Positions 8,773-17,109 of a stretch of DNA of 17,109 nucleotides are shown here, piece by piece (positions within the stretch are counted from its first letter, which is position 1; each line of letters begins with the position of its first letter). The translations under genes and the position numbers were made by a program. The stretch is from Gnomoniopsis sp. IMI 355080 (Eukaryota; Ascomycota; Sordariomycetes; Diaporthales; Gnomoniaceae): the NCBI GenBank assembly GCA_027946555.1, contig JAPEVC010000404.1, forward strand, positions 1 to 17,109, read 5' to 3'. Below the pieces are notes generated by a model. The model did not search any database. It was given only the letters and a program-made list of their open reading frames with translations, and had not been told where the DNA came from.

Positions 8773-9527
8773 CGCCCCACTTATCCCTGTCTCGATTTCA
8801 AGGCCGAAAGTGACTTCAGGAGCTGCCTCACGAGGCTCAAGTCTGAGGCCGATCGATCTTGGTCATTCAGTCCCTCTAACGAGCATTTGGAGGAGTGGCG
8901 ATCTATGAGATCAGGTTGTTTTGGCTATATCTTTTTCTGACTTGACCTCTGCCTTCAGCGAAACCTTGTTTTCGCGCTGGTCAGGATATCAGACCAAATG
9001 AATGATCTGGTTCTCCGAATCTGCTGAACCCAACTTGGGGTGTTTTCTGCCCATTGTGTGGGCCACATACTGACCGAGAGACAATTGGCAGGGCTGAGTT
9101 TGACCGAATGCTCGAACTAGAGCAGGGCCATCATGAGTAGCTTTTCGCCAGAAAAGACGTCAAGCAATTTCCATTGCAGATAGACTTAGCAAGTGTCTAT
9201 GAAAAGTATCCCCTGATTCTTTATATGAACGAGCCGCATTGTTTCATGCACTGGAACTTTCCAGACCCAGTGCAAATCCGGGGTGTGGTGCAGGTATAAC
9301 CCAACATCTGTGCCATACACTCGGTGAAATACCCGTGCTACTAAAAGGGACGCGTGAAAGAGAATCGGAGCCGGGTGACTGGGTGGCCCGTGCGTCCAAC
9401 CGCGCTAAAGCACCGGCACCCCATCCCAGTCTGGGCCGATAGCCTCGATCGAACTCAATCTTCCGCTTTCCCCTTGCCCTCAAGCAACCAACCGCCACCA
9501 CCGACCGGTCTCGAGACAACGCCAACG

Positions 9528-9597
9528 ACTGCGACTGTGACGACGACTGTGACAGCGATAGCGATACCGACAGCGACAGTCGTAACGACAGCAAAGG
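9528..9597. repeat. Degenerate short-period repeat in the ROX3 leader
   Basis: A run of variants of GACAGCGA and GACGACTGTGA with a period of about 6, strongly biased against T-rich triplets. It is in the presumed 5' UTR of ROX3. Read in the ROX3 frame it would give a Thr/Ala/Val-rich segment. Confidence 0.6.
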
Positions 9598-9917
9598 GCA
9601 AACCACCACCGCAGATCGTGAGACCCCAACCCCGGCAGTCGTGCGACTCCTGGACATCAATCGACCCAGCGTCATCACCTAGGCACCCTCAATACATCGA
9701 CTACTCATCCATCGCGCATCAGTATCGGATACAAAAGAGCACACAGAGCATACAGGGCCACAGCCTCTTGGCTGGCACGTCGCTCTCACGCGCAACGAGT
9801 GGTCTTTCGTCGCCAAAGTCCGCTCCCATCGTCCATCGCCTGAGGGAGAGAGCAATTCTTTCAATCGCGCATCCACCGACGTCAATCCCCACCGACGATC
9901 CGCGGCGACAGGGCATC

Positions 9918-11008
9918 ATGTCATACCATCCTCAGACTCCGCAGAGCCCATCACAGAATTCTCCCGCTACCACGGATGCTACATCAAACGTGAACAGCAC
10001 CATGTCATCCTTCACCACGGCGCTGCCGACGCCCGCTCACAGTATCAACGGCACCAACCTCCCCTCTGAAGCGAACCAGGACGTCACTATGGGTGGGGAG
10101 TCTCCCCAGAAGCGCAAGCGCGAAAATGCCGACCACGGCGAGCACGCCCGTGAGAAGCGAGTGCACATTGACGACGGCATACCGAGCATGGACGCCATCC
10201 ACGAGGAAGTCGGGGAGAAGTACCTACTTGGCAAGAGGACCTGGACCCCCGCCAGACCACTCCTTTCAGATGATTTATTCGAACTTTACAATTTGACAGA
10301 CATCGCGGCTGATGTTGCCCGCGTTCGCCCCGATGGTTCCAAGAACGGCCTGCGCAAGACGTACAAAGGCCAGATCAAGAAGTTTGGCCTGACAGGCCAC
10401 TTTGATGCAGTGAAGAAGGAGTACACAGATGAGCTGTCTCTCCTGCAGATGCTGGATTGCCCAGAAGACATCTGGGAGGTGAACCTGGTCAAAGGCAAGG
10501 AGATTGGGGATGGTTTCAGACCTGCGGTCAAGCAAGCTCTGCCTAGAGCGACTGCCATGGCCCGCGGACCCATATCCAAGAGCAAATGGGACTCTTCTGT
10601 TCTTGCCGAATTTGCCGGTGACAAGTCGGCCAAAAGCAACTTGTCTGCCAAGCCCACCGGAACCGCTCCAGGTACTCCTCTCAATCCTGCCCTCGGGCTC
10701 CCTCGCAGCAAGACCCAAGTCGCTGGACCCAGGAACGCCAACCGAGCGCTCCGGGACAAGGCAAAGAGGAGCTATAATGACGGAAGCTTCGAGGGCTATG
10801 AAGGGTTCGAGGACGATACCGGTCTGGACACAGGCTATTCGACCGGCGAGGGTGAGAACAAGAAGCGGAGAAAGAAGGTGCATAGAGTCTTAACCTCTAG
10901 TGACATTTGCACATTGAAACAGTTGCTGACACGCTACAGAATGCTGCGTCCCGCGTTGGCACACCGCGCCAGGTCTACTCTGGTGGCCCTGGCAATCTGG
11001 GTGCCTGA
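9918..11008 (+). CDS. ROX3: Mediator of RNA polymerase II transcription subunit 19 (Rox3/Med19)
   Basis: Two exons, 9918-10877 and 10940-11008; 342 aa. The start is the first in-frame ATG and gives MSYHPQTPQSPSQ, typical of filamentous fungal Rox3. Seen: Ser/Thr/Pro-rich N-terminus at 1-55; ESPQKRKRE (61-69), likely a nuclear signal; VGEKYLL (98-104); Rox3 core at about 115-235 with FELYNLTDIAADVARVRP and NGLRKTYKGQIKKFGLTG; ENKKRRKK (313-320) at the exon junction; and the second exon adding NAASRVGTPRQ and ending GNLGA. The intron (62 nt, phase 0) has a clear CTGAC branch and CTACAG acceptor but a weak GTGCAT donor. Med19 sits in the head/middle part of Mediator and relays activators to RNA polymerase II. 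The frame stays open upstream to 9354, but without any ATG. The 3' end converges on the hydrolase gene. Confidence 0.93.
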
Positions 11009-12613
11009 ACGACCGACTTCGAGTCGAGAACAGCCTCTTGACAGCTGTTCACGTCGTAAAACAAGCCGAGTTTCCCGAAAGGGACAAGCAAGCGAGTCTC
11101 ATACAAGATCTCCCGCGCGGTTTGGACACACTCACGGACAAAGCATTCGATTGCGTTTGATATCAAGTCTCCCCGACAAAGCAAGCAGGCAAGCCAGTAT
11201 CACATCACGAGGACCGGTCAGCTACAAAGGTAACTGGCGTTTGCTATAAATGGAAGGCGGACACTCATAATCGCCGGCATGATCCGATACGATACGGTGG
11301 GCTATCACGACGGAACGCCAATGCCTGACCCTCCAGCTGGGTGAGAGTCAGCGTGTCTAGGTGAAGGATTGGCAAGTCGTTACCAGTGACCACGATAGCC
11401 AACACGGGCTTCTAGAATTTGTGTGAGTGTGGCAGAGGGCACGAGGGATCACATTCGAAGGATGGCAGGCAATGGACAGGGACCTCAACGATGATAATCA
11501 TGACCTCAGACCAAGATCAACGAAAGTGGCACATATACAGGTCACAGGTCTCCGAGGAAGGTTGGTCGGTCCTTTCTCGCAGCAACTGCATTTTGATATT
11601 TGAAAACGAAAAGCGCGGCGTTTAGGAGGGTTTGCTTTTTCTTTTTTACTTCCTCCCTCCTCCTAAGGAACGTTCAGCGAGCAAGGTCAAAGAAACTCGA
11701 TCGTACGCTTTCTGTTGAAAAGGGCTATATTTGGTTTTCAGGTCTGGTGTTTTCCCCCTGGTTCCGTTTGCTATCTACTCTTTTTTCTTCTTTTTTTTAT
11801 CACATGCGTGCTGTGCAAGAGGGTTCTGGTTATGGTTGCAAAGAAGAGAAGAAAGAAAGAAATACCTCCTCCCTAGGGCGATGAGAGTCTACGAATGAGA
11901 TTGGGACTGTGCCGCCTTGGGACTCGTTTCTGCTTTGATTTGATTTTTTTTCTTTTTTTCTTGGGAGGGTGGGAATTAGTTGTACGTCATTTGAAAACTC
12001 GTCCTGCCTGTTGCTGTGACTGGGTGAGTATCGCATAGGCAAATTCTTTATTCATAGGTGGGTGTGAGCCGGCTGGCTGCGAAACATACCAAGAAACGGA
12101 TGATTTGGACTGCGCTAGGGAGAGAGCATCAAGATGCAGCTAAATGTGACAACGTGAATCAAACGTTCTCCCTTTCGGTGCTTGTGATGTTGATGTGAGT
12201 GACCAGGGTCATGTGCGCAGATGGAAGCTCGTCTTGCTCTGAGCCTCTGAGCTGCTGAGTATATGCTAGCTATTGTTCGTCATGCTTGATATCCGTCTCG
12301 TGTCAAAGTGTCAGTCCTGTCTATTGACCTTCGGAATACAGCCAGTGTCCCTTTTTCTCCTACATTTTCTTTGGCCCAAGGCATAGCACCACAAGCACGC
12401 AGGCACGATGCAATATTACCATTTCAAAGTCTCATACCACGCATGTGCCTATTGCCGACATTGCATCTTTGGGTATCTATCGAATATGCAGATTTGTGTG
12501 TATGTTTTCGGTATACATACGTGCTCTTCCCAAAACCAGATGTTGTGTGTACGTACACCAGCGGTCAACTCTTCCTCCCCGTCCCCACCCCGACTCCCCA
12601 TGTACTGTACAAC
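11009..12613. other. Convergent intergenic region (3' flanks)
   Basis: This 1.6 kb lies between the stop codons of ROX3 (+) and the hydrolase gene (-). It has T-rich tracts on the + strand (11635-11650, 11780-11800, 11940-11962) and AC-rich patches near 12520-12545. No reading frame has coding character, and no tRNA, 5S rRNA or snRNA signature was found. Both 3' UTRs must end here. Confidence 0.55.
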
Positions 12614-14936
12614 TTAGCTGAGCGCCATAATCGCCCTCTTGCTCATATCTTCCTGTACCCATTCCACAATCAACCCACCGACGTCGCCCACCAGCTTCTC
12701 ATAATGCGGCCCATTGAAGAACAGCCCGCAGTGGGCGCCTACCTCGTCCACGCCCTGCATGTACACCTTGACCCAACAAGGGTCGCGCGCGCCGTTAGCC
12801 TTGGGCGGGAGCATGCAGAACTTGCGGAGCTTCTTGTTGCTCTTCGTCATCTCATTCTCCTGCTCGTCGACCACTGCAGACCGATGCGTCGTCGTGGTGG
12901 TGGTGGTGTTGTTGGTGGCTTCGGGTGAGAGTGGGGGACTGCTGAGGTCCGGGTCCGGGTGGTGCAACGCCAAGTCGGTGAGCTGCCGCTCGAGGGCTTG
13001 TGCTTGGGCCTGAGTGACGACTTGGGAGCGGGCGCTTGCATCTGCTGTCGCTTCCGCTTCGGCCTCTGCCTGTTCTAATTCTTTGGCTTTCTTCTTCTGC
13101 GCGGCGTCTTCTTTCTGCTCCTTGGCTAGCCGTTTCTCTTCTTCTTTGGTGCGTTTGTCGGCTTCTTTCTGGGCTTTCCTTCGGCGCTTCTCGACTAGCT
13201 TGTGGCGCTCTTTGAGGGCCTTTTCGCGGTTCTTGATGGCTTGGTCGTACGTCTTTTGGATGCGTTTGAATTCCTTCTCTGCTTGTTTTCTGGCGTCTTT
13301 GTCTGTGTAACGTTCAAAGTCTGGCGTTTCTGGTGCGTCGGGGGCAGCTGGGATAGCGGGGAGATCGCTGGTAAACTCATCGTTACCGTCTTCTTGGGTA
13401 TTTGACTCAGATGCTGCGGCAGCTGAACTCTCAGGCTCCTCGTGTACTTCTGAACCTTCGTCGACCTTTGCCTTTCCCCCACTCGCAGATATGGGGTTCT
13501 TTCCCTTGTTGTCATTCTTCGAAGGGTGCGCTTCCGCCACTTCGTCTTGCTCCGGCTCACTGTCAGCGCACGGCACTGGATCCAAGATTTGCATGCTCTG
13601 AGGTCTTTCCTCGTCACTGTAGTCGGAGACCGAAATCCTCGGTGTCGATGTACCGGACCCCGCTCTAGATGACACATGAGATGCTGGCGCTTCTGGGCGC
13701 AGGTGTGTATCTGCACGCTTTGGCTTGGCCGGTTCCTCCTTAGGTATACCCGTCGATACTGTGTAGTAATTGACGAAACGGACCCTCGCGACCCTGCGGC
13801 CACTCCTCCCACCCTGGCTCAGCTCGTCAACGTCCTCTAGCCGGCGGATCTTGTTGTACCTATTGTTCATGCCGGGGTAATCTGCCAAACAGCTGCCGAA
13901 TTCCAGGTGGGAGGTCAAATGCTGGTACGTTGAGCTGAAGAGTCCGTCATTGTAGTGCTTCTTTGCAAAATGTGCCACGTTCTTCCACCAGCCGCGGTCT
14001 ACGAACTGGACATCATTGAAAAACGGAGGGTCGAAGTTCGGGTCCTGTTGTGAGGGTCCTGGGACGTTGGATGCAGTGTTTGTTAGTGACGAGGCCGATG
14101 TCATTCCGGAGGTGTATGAGGCGTTATCCGTCGAGAAGCTCATTGAGTCACCAGGACTCAAGGAGCCAGATGCATTCTGAGAAGCCAGGGAGTCGGCCAA
14201 TTCCTGTTGCTTTCCTGGAGGATCGGGGGCTTTCCGGAAGAGACTTGCTATTCCGGATTTGATAATGCCAGGATGCAAACCAAGCAGTGGAGCATCCAAG
14301 GAGACAGTACCGAGAATGCGATGCTTGAATGGATGTCCATATACTGGATTTGATGATGGCTAGAGAAATATCAACGAAGAGTCCGGCCAAGAGGTGGACA
14401 AAGATTTCTCATACCATGAGTGCCACCTCGGCAGCCAGCAAGCCTCCCATTGAGTGGCCGATGAGAATGACATCCGTCTTATCGGATTCATGAGGCTCTA
14501 GCCATGTGCTCAAGTTATCCCTAGCGACCTCGATTGCTTTGTATGTCTTGTATCTTGGGTAAATCTTGGAGTGGATGACATGAGACTCGCTAAGTGCTGA
14601 TTTCAAGTAGTAGTGAAGATGTGCTGGAAAAGAGCGAAACGAAGTACTGTTCCCCATGAAACCGTGAATGTACACTATCAGTAGAGTTCTTCTCCTGTCG
14701 TCGCCGTCGTGGAACGATTGTACCAGGGACTGTGTACTGGAGGATCGAGGGTCGCCCGTCTGCCACGCATGCTGTGGCGACAGCATAGGCGTCAAGGCTT
14801 CCGTAGAATGCCATGTCTCCTCGTATGCCGGCGGCGGCGTGGCACTTAGTGGCCTAGGAGGAGGCGGCGGTGGTAGTGACGACTGACTTTCTAGCCGCGA
14901 GGGCGGTGACATGACGTCACCTTTTTGAAAAGTCAT
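12614..14936 (-). CDS. Alpha/beta-hydrolase (putative lipase/serine esterase) with coiled-coil insert
   Basis: Exons on the minus strand: 14936-14415 and 14359-12614; 755 aa. The 55-nt intron (donor GTATGA, acceptor CTCTAG, phase 0) joins GLLAAEVALM to PSSNPVYGHPFKHRILGTVSLD. Seen: Pro-rich N-terminus at about 9-38; strand LLIVYIHGFMG (85-95), an oxyanion-loop motif; nucleophile elbow GHSMGG (160-165, Ser162); LDAPLLGLHPG (194-204); VDRGWWKNVAHFAKKHYNDG at about 294-313; an acidic, Ser-rich disordered stretch at about 370-520; a highly charged coiled coil at about 525-612; a Thr run near 659-665; and a conserved tail with KFCMLPPK and VDEVGAHCGLFF, where His717 is the probable catalytic His. 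Filamentous fungi have a conserved family of this kind; substrate and location are unknown. A second start (ATG at 14912) would shorten it by eight residues. No signal peptide or membrane segment is evident. Confidence 0.88.
14912..14919. promoter_or_regulatory. TGACGTCA (CRE/ATF-type palindrome) at the hydrolase start
   Basis: A perfect 8-bp consensus site for CREB/ATF bZIP factors overlaps the second in-frame ATG of the hydrolase gene and lies within 25 nt of the first. Fungal Atf1-type factors bind this sequence, but its location in coding sequence makes function uncertain. If the true start is the second ATG, the site is at the edge of the leader. Confidence 0.35.
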
Positions 14937-17109
14937 TGGAGAAACAAATGGACACACACACACTGGAGGCACACGCGGCTTTGCAAGTCTCAGAACAATA
15001 CGCCCTTCGCTTGAAGGTATCTCTTCCTAGTAGGTGAGAACCGGCCTGTGCATAGTAAGGTTTGGTGGAATGGAGGGATACCTAGGTTTGCTGTGGTGGT
15101 GCTGGCCCCGCAGTGTGCGTGTAAACCTGCAGGGAGGCGGCTATTGCGGCCAGGGCAGTTCGCGATCACAGTGTCCATTGGCCTTGATGGGGTCTCTCTC
15201 CTCATTGGCCACTTTATTTGGTTGTTCCTGCATGAGGCACTCCACAGGAGATCTCAAGTCTCGGCCAAAGTGAGGATGTGGGCGGGACTCCACATCAAAT
15301 TGCTCGGCATTGCCCAGATTTTGAGTCCAAATTCGAAAGTTTGTGGTTTGATGCTTACTCGGACGAAATACTGTGGAAGTGTACTGGAAAGCTGCATACA
15401 CAACCCCCAACTTTGTGTTGACAAGGGGATACTTTGTGAAACAAAAGCAAACGACTGATGAACGGTTGACAGCCATAATACAAAATGCAATATAAGCAAG
15501 GTATATCGGTAGGAATACCTTGTACTACGGTACGGTACTACCTGGGCAATAGGGTTTGCACGGGAACTTTATCAGCAAAACCTTCCTCCTTCTTGGTGAC
15601 GACGAAGTTTCTCGTGCGGCCGTGCCCCGGCGATGCCAATCAACACCAAGGCCAACGCCGGATTCCGGGGAAGTCTACAATGTGCCGAAGGACTGTCTGT
15701 GATTCGACTGCGATGGAGGTTGTCGGTTGAAACGGCGGCAACGGTGCGAGCCTCTTTTTTGGGAATCAAGTCCTGCTGTGGGGCTGCCGGGGGCCGAATC
15801 TCAAGAATCATTGAAACATCCAGGCGCGCGTCCGTATCCGAGGTTGAGGAGTTGGAAGCTGTAAGACTCGAAGGAATGAACAGATAAATTACTTCTGGAA
15901 AATTGTCATGTCTTGGCGTAACTAGGCTTTTGGCTCACAACCCCACGATAGTGCACGGGAAAGAAGGAGACACCTTCTTGAGTAGGGAAAAGCTGTCCTC
16001 TGTTGGCCATGGGAATCTCTTGCAAGAGACACGCAGTTACAGACAGGTTGGTGTTGCAACTGTGCAGCTCCATGCATAAGTCCTCAAACCCTAGCTCAAG
16101 CCTTCTTGACTTTCTTAGGATTTTGCGGGCCACTGGGCCGGACTTTGATGAATACGAGATGGGATTTGTTGGTGCTTCAGCCTGCAGACGCCTTTGATTC
16201 ACTAGCTCATCGAATCATCAGTGCTCAGTCTGACCTGCTGGTGCTGTACCTTGCACCATGCCAGTGACTCTTGGCGCCCAATAGCATGTTGTGCCGTACC
16301 TACATTATACGTAGTACCTAGGTAGAATACATACCAAGTACGTACTTGTAAGTATGCACATTAGGTAGCATGGCACCCCCACCGGAACTGCTGATGTATA
16401 TGATCGTCAATTAGTAAAAGCTTCACAAGTCGTCACTGGTGATCTCGGTAGTCGCGTGCTCTCCTCTTTCCAAGATATGAAGCTATTTTGATTTCATCAA
16501 GTTCGGCCAGGCCAGCCAAGGCAGCCCAGGTTGGCCCAGACATCATAGCGGCCTCGACAAACCCGGTCAGCAAGGTGAGACCGATCGACAAGGGCCGTTG
16601 GTGTTTTGGCAGGTGCGGCAGGGATAGCCAGGACTGGAAAGGGAGAACATCCATTTTGATTATCCCGTACCCGCGAGAGCATGGGACCGACCAGCCAATC
16701 ACGCCCCACTCTGCCGGGCCAAGTGGATCCTATCTCGAAAGTGGACGACCCTAGCGAAATGAGTTGCGAATTGCGACAGCACCCACTGACACTCACACTC
16801 TGCGAACAAAGCACCAGACCACCCGCGCTCGCATGCTCTTCGCTGCGCGGCCGCCAGGCTCATTTCCTGGAATGTGCAGCATTTTGCATGCGAGCGGAGC
16901 GCTGACGACCAGACCCACTCAGCCCACACTCTCTCTTGCCCCGTCCCCACCCTACGGGACTGCAAAGAGGAGCGAAGGAGGGACCTGGGACCTTGTGTGT
17001 TAATTTTGTATTGCCGCTACGCAAAGGCTCCTATGCAATCTCCTGCGGTCGTCAAGAGGCTTGTACCCTCATTTTCCTGTCCTCTTCATCCCTCTTCCCT
17101 TTCCCGACC
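14937..17109. other. Long region with no supported gene
   Basis: The first part must hold the promoter of the hydrolase gene. The rest has only short reading frames. A 79-codon frame on the minus strand (15811-15572) with a hydrophobic PALALVLIGIAGA segment is the most protein-like, but it is not recognised and not called. A palindrome-rich patch lies at 16291-16376. From about 17040 the + strand turns pyrimidine-rich, as ahead of fungal transcription starts, so a + strand gene may begin beyond the right edge. Confidence 0.5.
16291..16376. repeat. Nested inverted repeats / palindrome cluster
   Basis: Outer arms GTGCC-TACCTA (16291-16302) and TAGGTA-GGCAC (16362-16376) are inverted copies with small inserts. 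Between them lie the perfect 10-bp palindrome TACCTAGGTA (16315-16324) and the perfect 14-bp palindrome CAAGTACGTACTTG (16335-16348). No flanking target-site duplication or coding sequence was seen, so a MITE is possible but unproven. Confidence 0.5.

Larger units (their letters stand above)
8459..9917. other. Shared divergent intergenic region between the chaperone gene and ROX3
   Basis: Both promoters must lie here. On the + side no ATG occurs from 9248 to 9917, suggesting that much of this is the ROX3 leader. A 20-bp near-palindrome (8649-8668), a telomere-like CCCTAACCCT (8763-8772) and a degenerate repeat (about 9528-9597) are described separately. An ATG-initiated frame at 8548-8940 + resembles nothing I recognise and is not called. 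Confidence 0.55.

Noticed and set aside
8548..8940. 130-codon + strand ORF with several Cys residues
   Set aside because: It begins with ATG but has no recognisable domain, lies within a divergent promoter region and has no splice or leader signals.
9244..9678. 144-codon minus-strand Ser/Leu repeat frame
   Set aside because: Its Ser-Leu-Ser pattern is the translated degenerate repeat in the ROX3 leader; not coding by composition.
12308..12928. 206-codon + strand frame
   Set aside because: No convincing family resemblance. It runs through non-coding sequence and then antisense to the conserved tail of the hydrolase.
13195..13812. 205-codon minus-strand frame
   Set aside because: Shadow frame of the charged and disordered region of the hydrolase; the other frame carries the conserved family sequence.
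1..17109. CRISPR array, prophage, plasmid origin, intact transposon or secondary-metabolite cluster
   Set aside because: No direct repeat-spacer pattern, transposase, integrase, long terminal repeats or biosynthetic core enzyme is visible; the genes are spliced eukaryotic housekeeping genes.

Overview
The window looks like nuclear DNA of a filamentous ascomycete, most likely a Sordariomycete. The evidence is short GT-AG introns (55-264 nt) with CTNAC-like branch sites, pyrimidine-rich leaders, moderate GC, and five recognisable Pezizomycotina housekeeping genes separated by 0.6-2.2 kb gaps. There is no sign of a bacterial operon, plasmid, phage, CRISPR array or intact transposon.

Layout, left to right. 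Positions 1-2118 hold no confident gene. They contain an orphan exon-like start (688-738), a cluster of simple repeats, a TATA box (1669) and a long leader ending in an 8-codon upstream ORF. Gene 1 (+, 2119-3651, three exons, 393 aa) is an ACT-domain protein that resembles the animal arginine sensor CASTOR1. Gene 2 (-, 5975-4410, three exons, 471 aa) is a GPI-anchored GH76 protein of the Dfg5/Dcw1 cell-wall family; genes 1 and 2 converge. Gene 3 (-, 8458-7329, two exons, 320 aa) is a SET/Vps75-type NAP-family histone chaperone. Gene 4 (+, 9918-11008, two exons, 342 aa) is Mediator subunit 19 (Rox3) and is divergent from gene 3. Gene 5 (-, 14936-12614, two exons, 755 aa) is an alpha/beta-hydrolase with a large disordered and coiled-coil insert; genes 4 and 5 converge. 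From 14937 to the right end no gene could be supported. The far right edge is pyrimidine-rich and may lead into a gene outside the window.

The genes are not an obvious pathway or secondary-metabolite cluster. Two are nuclear (histone chaperone, Mediator), one is probably a cytosolic nutrient sensor, one is at the cell surface, and one is an uncharacterised hydrolase. Exon joins were worked out by hand from splice signals, reading phase and family conservation. Each join keeps frame, and the resulting lengths are consistent.

The points most worth a second look are: the CASTOR-like protein, which keeps the fold motifs but lacks the acidic residue aligned with the arginine-reading Asp of CASTOR1; the single 8-codon uORF placed 6 nt before its start after about 680 nt without any ATG; the roughly 670-nt ATG-free leader of ROX3, whose last 564 nt are also open in frame; frame-open introns in gene 1 and ROX3; and a dense palindrome cluster at 16291-16376. 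None of these amounts to a demonstrated new system.
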